Of a stretch of DNA of 64,000 nt, positions 8,164 to 16,080 are shown piece by piece (within the stretch, counting starts at the first letter, position 1; each line of letters opens with the position of its first letter). Under the pieces are notes generated by a model. That model was not told the origin of the DNA, did not search any database, and saw only the letters and a program-made list of their open reading frames with translations. The stretch comes from Tenacibaculum soleae. Its GTDB lineage: Bacteria; Bacteroidota; Bacteroidia; Flavobacteriales; Flavobacteriaceae. The position numbers and the translations under genes were made by a program. Location of the stretch: NCBI RefSeq assembly GCF_001693415.1, contig NZ_MAKX01000002.1:248001-312000 (forward strand). The letters run 5' to 3'.

Positions 8164-9279
8164 TTAATTGATATCCAATTTATTTTTTAAATTACTTGAA
8201 ATCGCGTTTTTATGTAACAATACCGATATTGTTTTTAATTTAAAATATGGGATAGACATATACACATATCCTTTATTTCCTTGTTTTGCTCCCCAAGAAT
8301 TTTTTACTTTAAAATATTTATTTCCTTTTTGATCTTTAACTAAACCAACAATATGCATTAAATGATCGTCGGTTGTATTAAAGTTTTCAAACTCTGATTG
8401 ACGAAAACTTGGTGTTATATTCTTTTCTTTTACAATTTCTTTTAGTCCTTTTTCATTTTCTGTACTACTTGCTGGTATAAACGCAACTCCGTATTTTGAA
8501 GAAAATGTTTTTTCTGACACATCACAATCTAACTCTATTGTATATCCTTCATTAATCGCTGTTTCAGTTACCGAAACTAACTCATTTAAAGATACGTTAT
8601 AAAATGAACCATTCGAAAAATTATCAGGAATATTCAACACAAATTTATCATACATTTTAGCGTGTGTAAACGAGCTTATTGTTACGTAATTTGATGGATC
8701 AATTTTTACATGCTTTGCAAAAGTTTTAGGAGTGTATTCTTTTCCTTCAAACTTAAATTTCGCTTTATTTTTACCCAAATAAACATCTAAAACACTTTCT
8801 GTTGCTTTTTTCCACTTTGGACTTAATTGTTTCGCAGGGTTTTTAATATAGGTATTTAACATTGCCTTTAAAACTGCCACTAACTCAGCATGGTTGTGTA
8901 CATTTTGCCCAATATCTAATCCTGAAAAAACTTGTTCAGGAACCAAACCATAATTAGCTACCGAATTAATAACATCATGCCCTAATCCGCCTTCGCTAAA
9001 CTGCGCTTTTCCTTGACGATATAAATAGTTACTTGCCTTATCTGAATAAGTATTACGTACTGTATACATTTCTGATAAATCAATATTTTTACCTGTTAAT
9101 CGTATAATTTCAGACTCTAAAAATGAAGTCGTAGAAAAGCTCCAACAAGTACCTGTTCTTCCTTGGCTTTTTACTGCTGTATTTTCAATATCCTTTATAG
9201 TTTTAAACTCGTATTTTTGTGCTGTTATTACACCAATACTCAACAAACTAAAAGCGGCTGCTATTACTATTTTTTTCAT
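8164..9279 (-). CDS. Exported papain-family peptidase (C1B, aminopeptidase C/bleomycin hydrolase-like)
   Basis: A 371-residue cysteine peptidase. Residues 1-20 are a Sec signal peptide (MKKIVIAAAF... ending V-I-T-A-Q). The oxyanion Gln39 and catalytic Cys45 lie in QGRTGTCWSFS, and the catalytic His and Asn are in DDHLMHIVGL and VKNSWG near the C terminus, the order of clan CA family C1. The large inserted region between Cys and His resembles C1B enzymes, but at 371 residues it is shorter than cytosolic bleomycin hydrolase (about 450). A longer reading frame begins at a TTG at 9306; the ATG at 9279 is preferred because it leads straight into the signal peptide. It lies 64 nt downstream of the TonB receptor gene. 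Confidence 0.85.
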   Translation of the reverse strand: MKKIVIAAAFSLLSIGVITAQKYEFKTIKDIENTAVKSQGRTGTCWSFSTTSFLESEIIRLTGKNIDLSEMYTVRNTYSDKASNYLYRQGKAQFSEGGLGHDVINSVANYGLVPEQVFSGLDIGQNVHNHAELVAVLKAMLNTYIKNPAKQLSPKWKKATESVLDVYLGKNKAKFKFEGKEYTPKTFAKHVKIDPSNYVTISSFTHAKMYDKFVLNIPDNFSNGSFYNVSLNELVSVTETAINEGYTIELDCDVSEKTFSSKYGVAFIPASSTENEKGLKEIVKEKNITPSFRQSEFENFNTTDDHLMHIVGLVKDQKGNKYFKVKNSWGAKQGNKGYVYMSIPYFKLKTISVLLHKNAISSNLKNKLDIN

Positions 9280-9343
9280 TTTTATCTTTTTATTTTCATA
9301 AAGCAATTTACCTTTTTTATATTTATTTTAATAATTTATATCT

Positions 9344-11743
9344 CTAAAAATCTACAATAACTCCTATTTGTGGTAACGCTCTTCCTGATGTACTTTCTAT
9401 TTCTTCTAAAAGATACCTATTATTATCTGAAGGATCAGAAATTCGACCATTTTCATCTTCTAGTGGCAATAACGATGGTCGTTGCTTTGAGCTACTTGCA
9501 TAAATATTTTGAATATCAATATATAAATTAATTGCAGTCTTTTTTAAAAACCATGTTTTATCAACTCTAACATCTAATTGCGTGTATGTAGCAAAGCGTT
9601 CTCCGTTTAACTTTGTATAATCTAAAGTACCTCCATTTATAACATCATAATTAGATTTTAATGATGAAGCGTTTTCATCATAAGGTGTATAAGGCCTACC
9701 GCCTACTAACCTAAACTTAGCTCCTAGCTCCCAATTTTTATTTAATTTTTTTCCTGCTGTTATTGTCATTAAATGTTTATTATCCCAAGTAGATGGAATA
9801 TACGCATTCATAGCGTTTTTAAACTCACTTCTAACAAAGGTATAAGAAGCAATTCCGTACAAACCATTATATGATTTTTTTTGTGCCAACACTTCAAATC
9901 CATAAGCTCTTCCTTTAGAGCTTGATATAACTTCTTCATTACCCACAACACCAAAACCTGCTCCTAAATTTGCTAAACTTATTTGGTTTCTTACTGAAAA
10001 TGGGTAGTTTTTATACTTTTTATAAAACCCTTCTAAGGTAATTTTAGAACTTACTGTTGGTTTGTATAATAATCCGCCAACAATATGGTCTGACTGTATA
10101 TATTTCAATCCTTTTTTATTCACAAACGTTCCTACATTATTTTTAAATCCTAAAACAGTATAAGATGGCAACTGATAGTAGCGCCCTATTGATGAATTTA
10201 TTGACACTTTGTCATTTAAAGCATAACTTAAAGAAAGCCTTGGTGAAAATTGATTAATTTGATTTTTCATTTCGGTATTATAATCAATTCCGTCGGTTCT
10301 AAAACCAAAAGAAACTCCCAACTTATTGTTTAAAAACTCCTTAGAAATCTGCCCAAAAAAACCATATTTGATAAAATCAATCTCCGAATTAAAAACATCT
10401 TCAAAAACTCCATTTGAATTTGCAACTTTTCGGTAAGTATCATTTATATAAGTAGCCTTTTCTAGATTTGTACCTATATTTATTTTAAAAGAGTTCTGTG
10501 TTTCAAAATCATACTCGTACCTAAATTTAGTTTCAATTTCTTTAGAGCTATAGTCTAATAATAAATTAGATGGAGTTTCTTTATTCATAAAATATTTCTC
10601 CGCCTTGTTTTTCAATTCATTTCTACTCAAAACAAAAAGGTGTGTAGCATTTACATCAAAATACTTATAACTCGCTCCTACTGTATAATTCCACTGAGTA
10701 TTTACAGGAACTGTATTTAAAAACAATTTATTGCTTTTAATCTTATCTACATCGGTTTCTCCGTCATTTACATCTTTATTTAGTTTAAAATTATCTATCG
10801 CTCCTAAAGCGATTATAGATAACTCACTATTTTTTGACAACTGAGATTTTACATTTAACTGAAAATCATTATACGTTGGTAAAAAAGGTAGCTTAATTAA
10901 CTTAAAAAGAAATTGTAAATACGATTGACGAACCGAAAACATAAATGTAGTTTTATCACCAATAGGTCCATCTAAAGTGATACCTGCATCTGATGTACCT
11001 AAAGTTGCCCTGGTATTTAAAGCTGTAGGATTTCCTCTTTTTTGAGTAAACTCGATAACTGAACTTAAGGTATTTCCTCTATTTGCAGGAAATGCACTTG
11101 AATAAAAATCAACTTTACGTATTAAATCTGCATTCATTATCCCAACAGGACCACCGGTTGCTCCTTGTGTTTGAAAGTGATTAATCACAGGAACTTCAAC
11201 TCCATCTAAATAAAATTTATTTTCAGATGTTGCTCCTCCACGGATTATAATGTCATTTCTAAACCCAGGATTTGATGCTACTCCTGGAAACGACTGAATT
11301 ACCTTTAAAACATCTCTATTACCTCCAGGATTTTTTTCTATTTCAGCAACCCCTAAAGATTGTAATGACAACGGACTTTCTAATGATTTTTTGTATAAAC
11401 TGGCTTTTATTTCTACTTCTTTTAAATTGGTACTGTTCTCTTTCAATTCGATATTTATAAAAGGAGCTTTATCTTTTGTAACCAAATATTCATCTGAAAT
11501 TAAGGTTTCATAACCTATAAACGAAATTTGTAGTTTATTATATCCTAACGGGATATTCGTTATTTTAAAGGCGCCATTTTCATCCGAAGCAATTCCAATA
11601 GATGTTCCATAAACTAAAACATTTACAAAAGGAATAGCTTCTCTTGTTTTTTCATCAATTACCTTACCTGTAATTACCCCTTGATTTTGCCCAATAAACA
11701 CAAATGATTGTAATATTAATGCAAATGATAATAATTTTTTCAT
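9344..11743 (-). CDS. TonB-dependent outer membrane receptor with CarboxypepD_reg-like N-terminal domain
   Basis: A 799-residue outer membrane receptor. A signal peptide (residues 1-18, ending F-I-G-Q) is followed by a carboxypeptidase-regulatory-like beta sandwich (GVITGKVIDEKTREAIPFVN, about 22-105), a plug domain (about 120-235; PGVASNPGFRNDIIIRGG), and a 22-strand-type barrel that ends in an aromatic-rich tail V-I-V-D-F. It has no SusD partner next to it, so it is not a classical polysaccharide utilisation pair; the ligand is unknown. The neighbouring exported C1 peptidase downstream could process a peptide ligand (inference). A TATTTTTG promoter element is at 11765-11772. Confidence 0.9.
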   Translation of the reverse strand: MKKLLSFALILQSFVFIGQNQGVITGKVIDEKTREAIPFVNVLVYGTSIGIASDENGAFKITNIPLGYNKLQISFIGYETLISDEYLVTKDKAPFINIELKENSTNLKEVEIKASLYKKSLESPLSLQSLGVAEIEKNPGGNRDVLKVIQSFPGVASNPGFRNDIIIRGGATSENKFYLDGVEVPVINHFQTQGATGGPVGIMNADLIRKVDFYSSAFPANRGNTLSSVIEFTQKRGNPTALNTRATLGTSDAGITLDGPIGDKTTFMFSVRQSYLQFLFKLIKLPFLPTYNDFQLNVKSQLSKNSELSIIALGAIDNFKLNKDVNDGETDVDKIKSNKLFLNTVPVNTQWNYTVGASYKYFDVNATHLFVLSRNELKNKAEKYFMNKETPSNLLLDYSSKEIETKFRYEYDFETQNSFKINIGTNLEKATYINDTYRKVANSNGVFEDVFNSEIDFIKYGFFGQISKEFLNNKLGVSFGFRTDGIDYNTEMKNQINQFSPRLSLSYALNDKVSINSSIGRYYQLPSYTVLGFKNNVGTFVNKKGLKYIQSDHIVGGLLYKPTVSSKITLEGFYKKYKNYPFSVRNQISLANLGAGFGVVGNEEVISSSKGRAYGFEVLAQKKSYNGLYGIASYTFVRSEFKNAMNAYIPSTWDNKHLMTITAGKKLNKNWELGAKFRLVGGRPYTPYDENASSLKSNYDVINGGTLDYTKLNGERFATYTQLDVRVDKTWFLKKTAINLYIDIQNIYASSSKQRPSLLPLEDENGRISDPSDNNRYLLEEIESTSGRALPQIGVIVDF

Positions 11744-11764
11744 AAATGAGTTGTTTTAATTTTT

Positions 11765-11772
11765 CAAAAATA
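11765..11772 (-). promoter_or_regulatory. -7 promoter element of the TonB receptor gene
   Basis: TATTTTTG on the minus strand matches the Bacteroidota -7 consensus TAnnTTTG and lies 22 nt upstream of the start codon at 11743. No clear TTTG -33 element is seen at the preferred distance. Confidence 0.5.
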
Positions 11773-11821
11773 TAAAATGTTTAAAATTTTAACCTAAAAA
11801 ATAAACAAAATATTTTTTGAT

Positions 11822-11857
11822 AAAAAAAAACCTCAATCTATTTTAAGATTGAGGTTT
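11822..11857 (-). terminator. Rho-independent terminator after tRNA-Tyr copy 1
   Basis: An 11-bp stem (11829-11839 with 11846-11856; AACCTCAATCT/AGATTGAGGTT) with a 6-nt loop, followed on the minus strand by a run of nine T. It lies 3 nt beyond the 3' end of tRNA-Tyr and closes the tRNA-Lys/tRNA-Tyr unit. Confidence 0.85.
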
Positions 11858-11859
11858 TG

Positions 11860-11942
11860 TGGGGAGAGCAGGATTCGAACCTGCGAAGTCGTAAGACAAC
11901 GGAGTTACAGTCCGTCCCAGTTGGCCGCTTTGGTATCTCCCC
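11860..11942 (-). tRNA. tRNA-Tyr (GTA), copy 1
   Basis: An 83-nt tRNA with a 7-bp acceptor stem (GGGGAGA/TCTCCCC), a long variable arm as in class II tRNAs, the GGTTCGAATCC T-arm, and anticodon GTA in the loop ACTGTAACT (complement near 11905). The discriminator base is A and CCA is not encoded. It is the downstream member of a Lys-Tyr pair and is identical to the copy at 12243-12325. Confidence 0.95.
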
Positions 11943-11960
11943 AAAGCTTTAGAAAAAAAT

Positions 11961-11990
11961 AAAGCTTTTCTTAAATTAAGAAAAGCTTTT
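11961..11990 (-). terminator. Hairpin between tRNA-Lys and tRNA-Tyr, copy 1
   Basis: A near-perfect inverted repeat centred at 11975 (AAAGCTTTTCTTAA with its complement). On the minus strand it follows tRNA-Lys immediately and is itself followed by TTTATTTTTTT, so it looks like a terminator or partial attenuator rather than a plain spacer. There is no room for a separate promoter before tRNA-Tyr, 18 nt further on, so read-through or RNA processing must supply that tRNA. Confidence 0.55.
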
Positions 11991-11992
11991 AG

Positions 11993-12065
11993 TGACCGGG
12001 CTGGGGCTCGAACCCAGGACCCTCTCCTTAAAAGGGAGATGCTCTACCAACTGAGCTACCAGGTC
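11993..12065 (-). tRNA. tRNA-Lys (TTT), copy 1
   Basis: A 73-nt tRNA with anticodon loop CTTTTAA closed by TCTCC/GGAGA, D-arm GCTCAGTTGGTAGAGC and T-arm CTGGGTTCGAGCCCCAG. The acceptor strands GACCTGG and CCCGGTC pair except at position 5-68 (T opposite C); both copies share this mismatch. Discriminator A, CCA not encoded. Confidence 0.95.
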
Positions 12066-12088
12066 ATTATTTTTCTCCTTAGCGGGTG

Positions 12089-12119
12089 CAAATATAGAAG
12101 CTATTTTTGATTCTGCAAA
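12089..12119 (-). promoter_or_regulatory. Promoter of tRNA-Lys/tRNA-Tyr unit, copy 1
   Basis: On the minus strand TTTG (complement 12116-12119), a 19-nt spacer, then TATATTTG (12089-12096), an exact match to the flavobacterial TTTG/TAnnTTTG promoter, with transcription expected to start about 18 nt before tRNA-Lys. The -7 element is inside the duplicated block, whereas the spacer and -33 element are outside it. Confidence 0.8.
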
Positions 12120-12205
12120 CTTTTTACAACAAAAAAACAAAGCTTTTTAAGCACTAAAAAATAGACTGCTGAAAACGTGCTCTTTACAACAAAATATTTT
12201 TTGAC

Positions 12206-12240
12206 AAAAAAAACCTCAATCTATTTTAAGATTGAGGTTT
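12206..12240 (-). terminator. Rho-independent terminator after tRNA-Tyr copy 2
   Basis: Same 11-bp stem as copy 1 (12212-12222 with 12229-12239) followed on the minus strand by a run of eight T. Confidence 0.85.
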
Positions 12241-12242
12241 TG

Positions 12243-12325
12243 TGGGGAGAGCAGGATTCGAACCTGCGAAGTCGTAAGACAACGGAGTTACAGTCCGTCC
12301 CAGTTGGCCGCTTTGGTATCTCCCC
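12243..12325 (-). tRNA. tRNA-Tyr (GTA), copy 2
   Basis: Identical in all 83 positions to the copy at 11860-11942: class II variable arm, GTA anticodon, discriminator A, no encoded CCA. Confidence 0.95.
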
Positions 12326-12343
12326 AAAGCTTTAGAAAAAAAT

Positions 12344-12373
12344 AAAGCTTTTCTTAAATTAAGAAAAGCTTTT
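12344..12373 (-). terminator. Hairpin between tRNA-Lys and tRNA-Tyr, copy 2
   Basis: Same inverted repeat as 11961-11990, shifted by 383 nt, again followed on the minus strand by a T-rich run before tRNA-Tyr. Confidence 0.55.
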
Positions 12374-12375
12374 AG

Positions 12376-12448
12376 TGACCGGGCTGGGGCTCGAACCCAG
12401 GACCCTCTCCTTAAAAGGGAGATGCTCTACCAACTGAGCTACCAGGTC
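12376..12448 (-). tRNA. tRNA-Lys (TTT), copy 2
   Basis: Identical to the copy at 11993-12065, including the T/C mismatch in the acceptor stem. Confidence 0.95.
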
Positions 12449-12471
12449 ATTATTTTTCTCCTTAGCGGGTG

Positions 12472-12502
12472 CAAATATACATTCCTTTTTCACTTTTACA
12501 AA
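12472..12502 (-). promoter_or_regulatory. Promoter of tRNA-Lys/tRNA-Tyr unit, copy 2
   Basis: On the minus strand TTTG (complement 12499-12502), a 19-nt spacer and TATATTTG (12472-12479). The spacing is the same as in copy 1 although the spacer sequence is unrelated, so both copies should be active. Confidence 0.8.
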
Positions 12503-12578
12503 AAAAAAACACAAAAAAAACAACTATATTACCACTACTCCTTTTAGCGTATTGTTTTACAATTATTTAACTTTAAAA

Positions 12579-13343
12579 TTATTTTTCAGATAAATATGCT
12601 TGTCTTACTTTTTTAAATAAATTTGACGAATACACAAAGTCTACCACAGCTTCATTATCTGTTTTAAAAATTTCTTTATGTGATCCTTCCCAAGCTTTTT
12701 TCCCGTTTTTAAGAAAAACTATTTTATCTCCTATTTCCATCACCGAATTCATATCATGGGTATTAATCACAGTCGTTATTTTATACTCATCCGTAATTTC
12801 TTGAATTAAATTATCAATTACAATTGATGTTTGAGGGTCTAACCCTGAGTTTGGTTCGTCGCAAAATAAATATTTTGGTTTCATTACAATTGCTCGTGCA
12901 ATGGCAACACGCTTTTGCATCCCTCCTGATAATTCTGCTGGGAATTTTTTATTCGAATTTTCTAAGTTTACTCGCTTTAAAACAAAGTTCACCCTATCTA
13001 ACATCTCATCAATAGGTTGTTTTGTAAACATTTTAAGAGGAAACATCACGTTTTCTTCAACAGTTTGTGAGTCAAATAAAGCACTGCCTTGAAAAACCAT
13101 CCCTAATTCTTTTCTAAAGTTTCGTTTATCTTCAATAGTCATTTCTGTATTTACACGACCATCGTAAACTATGGTTCCCTTTTCAGGAATATGCAACCCT
13201 ATTAATGATTTTAAAAACACTGTTTTTCCTGAACCACTTTGTCCAATAATCAAACTTGTTTCTCCTGGCAAAAAAGAAGTTGTTATTCCTTTTAAAATTT
13301 CAACTCCACTGAATCCTTTGTGTAAATTATTTACTTCTATCAT
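12579..13343 (-). CDS. mlaF: MlaF-type ABC transporter ATP-binding protein
   Basis: A 254-residue ABC ATPase with Walker A GQSGSGKT (about residues 34-41), signature LSGGMQKR near 138, Walker B FCDEP and the H-loop in VINTHDM. The LSGGMQKRVAIARAI form and the pairing with an MlaE permease place it in the Mla/Mkl (MCE) lipid transport group, which moves phospholipids between the inner and outer membranes. It follows the permease with a 1-nt gap, in the same minus-strand operon. No MlaD (MCE domain) gene is next to it in this window, so the substrate-binding component is encoded elsewhere or is absent. Confidence 0.85.
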   Translation of the reverse strand: MIEVNNLHKGFSGVEILKGITTSFLPGETSLIIGQSGSGKTVFLKSLIGLHIPEKGTIVYDGRVNTEMTIEDKRNFRKELGMVFQGSALFDSQTVEENVMFPLKMFTKQPIDEMLDRVNFVLKRVNLENSNKKFPAELSGGMQKRVAIARAIVMKPKYLFCDEPNSGLDPQTSIVIDNLIQEITDEYKITTVINTHDMNSVMEIGDKIVFLKNGKKAWEGSHKEIFKTDNEAVVDFVYSSNLFKKVRQAYLSEK

Positions 13344-13344
13344 T

Positions 13345-14085
13345 TTATGTTAACAACATTTGAGTTAATAAATAATTAGCAATTACAATAAGTACGGTTG
13401 TCCAAACTACCGATTGTGTACTTGCCTTACCTACTTCTAACGAACCTCCTTTTACATAATAACCATGGTACGAGGGCACTGTAGCTATTAAAAAAGCAAA
13501 AACTAATGTTTTTATAATTGCATAGGTTAATAAAAACGGATCAAATTCCATTTGTACTCCTATTATATAATCTGCTCCTGAAAACAATCCTGAAAGCACT
13601 CCTGCAACCCATCCTCCCCAAATTCCTAAAAACATTCCTAAAACAATTAAAAACGGGTAAAAAAATACCGTTGCTATTATTTTAGGTAACACCAAATAAT
13701 TTAAAGAATTAATTCCCATAACCTCCAACGCATCAATTTGTTCAGTAACTCTCATTGCGCCTATACTTGATGTTATGTACGAACCTACTTTACCTGCTAA
13801 AATTATAGAACAAAATGTGGGAGCAAACTCTAATATAATGGAGCGTTTTGCTGCAAAACCGATTAATGATTTTGGTATAAACGGACTTTCTAAATTTAAT
13901 GCGGTTTGTAACGCAATTACCCCACCTATAAAAAATGAAATAAAAGCTATAATACCTAGTGATTTATGACCTAATTCATCTATCTCTCTAAATAAAGCTT
14001 CTTTAAAAACACGTTTACGCTGTGGTTTTGTAAAAACTTGCTTTAGCATGACAAAGTATTTCCCAATATGCTCAATGTAGTTCAT
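13345..14085 (-). CDS. mlaE: MlaE-type lipid ABC transporter permease
   Basis: A 246-residue integral membrane protein with about five membrane helices and the conserved MlaE core: EFAPTFCSIILAGKVGS (about residues 88-104) followed by AMRVTEQIDALEVMGIN, the coupling helix that meets the ATPase. It forms the inner membrane pore of the Mla phospholipid transporter. It is the first gene of the mlaE-mlaF pair and is divergent from the PafA-type phosphatase gene, with 116 nt between the two start codons. Confidence 0.88.
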   Translation of the reverse strand: MNYIEHIGKYFVMLKQVFTKPQRKRVFKEALFREIDELGHKSLGIIAFISFFIGGVIALQTALNLESPFIPKSLIGFAAKRSIILEFAPTFCSIILAGKVGSYITSSIGAMRVTEQIDALEVMGINSLNYLVLPKIIATVFFYPFLIVLGMFLGIWGGWVAGVLSGLFSGADYIIGVQMEFDPFLLTYAIIKTLVFAFLIATVPSYHGYYVKGGSLEVGKASTQSVVWTTVLIVIANYLLTQMLLT

Positions 14086-14169
14086 TAAAGTACGTTATTT
14101 TTCTTTTTGCTAAAGTATTAAAAAACCATTAACTCTTCACTTTATTATCAGTTTTAGTGCCTGTTTACT

Positions 14170-14177
14170 TATCTTTG
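14170..14177 (+). promoter_or_regulatory. -7 promoter element of the PafA-type phosphatase gene
   Basis: TATCTTTG matches TAnnTTTG and lies 24 nt upstream of the ATG at 14202. It falls inside the longer reading frame that opens at the GTG at 14157, which argues that 14202 is the true start. Confidence 0.6.
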
Positions 14178-14201
14178 ATTCTTAAATTTTTAAAAATAAA
14201 A

Positions 14202-15842
14202 ATGAAAAAATTATTATCATTTACCTTTTTAACTGTTATATGCTTATGCAGTTTTACACCTATTAAAAAGAAAAGTTCTAAAAGACCCAAATTAGTTGTT
14301 GGTATTGTTATCGATCAAATGCGTTATGATTACCTTACTCGATTTGCTGATAAATATGGAAACAACGGATTTAAACGTTTATTAAATGGTGGCTTTTCAC
14401 TTGAAAATGCTCATTATAATTATATGCCTACATATACTGCTGTAGGACATACCTCAATTTACACCGGAACTACACCTGTTAACCACGCAATTATTAGTAA
14501 TAATTGGTATGATAAATACTTAAAAGAAACTATTTATTGTGTAGATGATGCAAACTACAAAACCATTGGAAACGATGGTAAAGGAGGAAAAAAATCTCCT
14601 TACAGAATGCTTACCACGACCGTTACCGATCAATTACGTTTAGCACAAAACATGAACGGTAAAACAATTGGAGTTGCTATAAAAGACCGTTCTTCTATTT
14701 TACCTGCTGGCCATACAGCTAATGCCGCTTATTGGTTTGATGGCGGTAACAAAGGTGATTGGATTTCTTCATCTTATTACATGGATAAACTACCTAGATG
14801 GGTAGAAAAATTTAACAACTCTAAAATTGTTGACGACTACCTATCAAAACCTTGGAAAACACTTTATGATATCAATACTTACACCGAAAGTATTGCCGAT
14901 GATAATAATTATGAAATAACTTTTAAAGGGGAAGAAAAACCTGTTTTTCCTCACGACATTCCTAACTTAAGAAGTAAAAACAATAATTATAGTATTATAA
15001 AAGCAATTCCGGCAGGAAATTCTTTAACTACCGATTTTGCAAAAGCGGCTATACTTGGTGAAAATTTAGGGCAATCTGCTTACACCGATTTTTTAGCAGT
15101 TAGTTACTCATCAACAGATTATGTTGGACATCAATTTGGTGTTGCTTCAAAAGAAATTGAAGACACTTATTTACGTTTAGATAAAGATTTAGCAAATTTA
15201 TTTACATTTTTAGATACACAAGTTGGTGAAGGTAATTATACCTTGTTTTTAACAGCAGATCACGCAGCAGTACAGGTTCCATCTTATTTAAAATCGGTTA
15301 AGATACCCGCTAATTACTTTAGTTATAAAAAATTTAAAGCGTATGTAAACAGTATAACTTTAAAGTATTTTAAATCTGATGAATTAATTGAGAATATTTC
15401 TAACTTTCAAATTTTCTTAAATAAAGAAAAAATTGAAGAATTAAAATTAAACACAAATGATGTAGCTCAAAAAATTGCTGATGAAGTGATTAACTATAAA
15501 GGAATATACAAATCAGTAACTGCAAGAACTTTACAAACCACAACGTTTACAAATGGAATATTAAACTCATTACAAAACGGATATAATCAAAAATTTTCAG
15601 GAGACATTTTATTAGTTCCTAACCCATCAACTATTAGTTATCCTAAAAAAGGAACCACACACGGTTCTGGCTATTCATACGACACTCATATTCCTATTAT
15701 TTTTTATGGTAATGGAATTAAACAAGGTGCGTCAAAAAAGAAATATGAAATAATTGATATTGCACCAACAATTTCTAATTTATTACAAATTGAGTTTCCT
15801 AACGGAGCAACAGGTAAAATTATCGAAGAGGTTCTAAACTAA
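14202..15842 (+). CDS. pafA: PafA-type alkaline phosphatase
   Basis: A 546-residue exported phosphatase of the alkaline phosphatase superfamily. A signal peptide (MKKLLSFTFLTVICLCSF) is followed by VIDQMRYDYL, where the Asp starts the first metal site. Thr79 in YTAVGHTS is in the nucleophile position, Asn100 follows, and K161-D-R163 matches the Lys/Arg pair that binds phosphate in the characterised PafA of Elizabethkingia; these mark a phosphomonoesterase rather than a diesterase. DHAAV and HGSGYSYDTHIP near the C terminus supply the remaining metal ligands. PafA enzymes release phosphate from organic esters in the periplasm and are not repressed by phosphate. The gene is monocistronic, with a promoter at 14170 and a terminator at 15846. 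Confidence 0.88.
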   Translation: MKKLLSFTFLTVICLCSFTPIKKKSSKRPKLVVGIVIDQMRYDYLTRFADKYGNNGFKRLLNGGFSLENAHYNYMPTYTAVGHTSIYTGTTPVNHAIISNNWYDKYLKETIYCVDDANYKTIGNDGKGGKKSPYRMLTTTVTDQLRLAQNMNGKTIGVAIKDRSSILPAGHTANAAYWFDGGNKGDWISSSYYMDKLPRWVEKFNNSKIVDDYLSKPWKTLYDINTYTESIADDNNYEITFKGEEKPVFPHDIPNLRSKNNNYSIIKAIPAGNSLTTDFAKAAILGENLGQSAYTDFLAVSYSSTDYVGHQFGVASKEIEDTYLRLDKDLANLFTFLDTQVGEGNYTLFLTADHAAVQVPSYLKSVKIPANYFSYKKFKAYVNSITLKYFKSDELIENISNFQIFLNKEKIEELKLNTNDVAQKIADEVINYKGIYKSVTARTLQTTTFTNGILNSLQNGYNQKFSGDILLVPNPSTISYPKKGTTHGSGYSYDTHIPIIFYGNGIKQGASKKKYEIIDIAPTISNLLQIEFPNGATGKIIEEVLN

Positions 15843-15845
15843 CAA

Positions 15846-15872
15846 AAGGCGCTCATTGAGCGCCTTTTTTTT
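15846..15872 (+). terminator. Rho-independent terminator after pafA
   Basis: A 9-bp GC-rich stem AAGGCGCTC/GAGCGCCTT with an ATT loop (15846-15866) and eight T, starting 4 nt after the stop codon. Confidence 0.95.
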
Positions 15873-15900
15873 ATTCTTTTTCAGAATACAAAAAGGGGAA

Positions 15901-16020
15901 TTATTTATATCTATTATTTTTCTTAACCTTACAGTATACTTTATTTATTTTTTTAACTGAAAAATTAAACATTAAATCAAATGTAAAAACTATAAACGCT
16001 ATTAAAAAAAGGTAAACCAT
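15901..16020 (-). CDS. Possible 39-residue membrane peptide
   Basis: A short reading frame on the same strand as, and 60 nt downstream of, the YqaE-like gene. It starts with ATG at 16018-16020 and ends with TAA at 15901. Residues 2-20 are hydrophobic enough for one membrane helix (MVYLFLIAFIVFTFDLM), followed by a very basic tail of about 18 residues rich in Lys. I do not recognise it and the AT content of the region makes chance frames of this size common. The hydrophobic-then-basic layout is the only support. Confidence 0.25.
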   Translation of the reverse strand: MVYLFLIAFIVFTFDLMFNFSVKKINKVYCKVKKNNRYK

Positions 16021-16080
16021 ATTGTTATAAATTTGTTTTCTATATAGTTAGACACTTTATTTTTAAATAAGTCACACTTT

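Larger units (their letters stand above)
11804..12096. repeat. Direct repeat unit 1 carrying the tRNA-Lys/tRNA-Tyr transcription unit
   Basis: About 293 nt, identical to 12187-12479 from 11831 to 12096 (offset 383) and nearly so for the remainder, where an A-run differs by one base. It contains the -7 element, tRNA-Lys, intergenic hairpin, tRNA-Tyr and terminator. The 90-nt spacer 12097-12186 between the repeats is AT-rich and holds only the -33 region of copy 1. Confidence 0.9.
12187..12479. repeat. Direct repeat unit 2 carrying the tRNA-Lys/tRNA-Tyr transcription unit
   Basis: Second copy of the block at 11804-12096, in the same orientation. The match stops abruptly at the -7 promoter element (12479), beyond which the flanks are unrelated. 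Confidence 0.9.
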
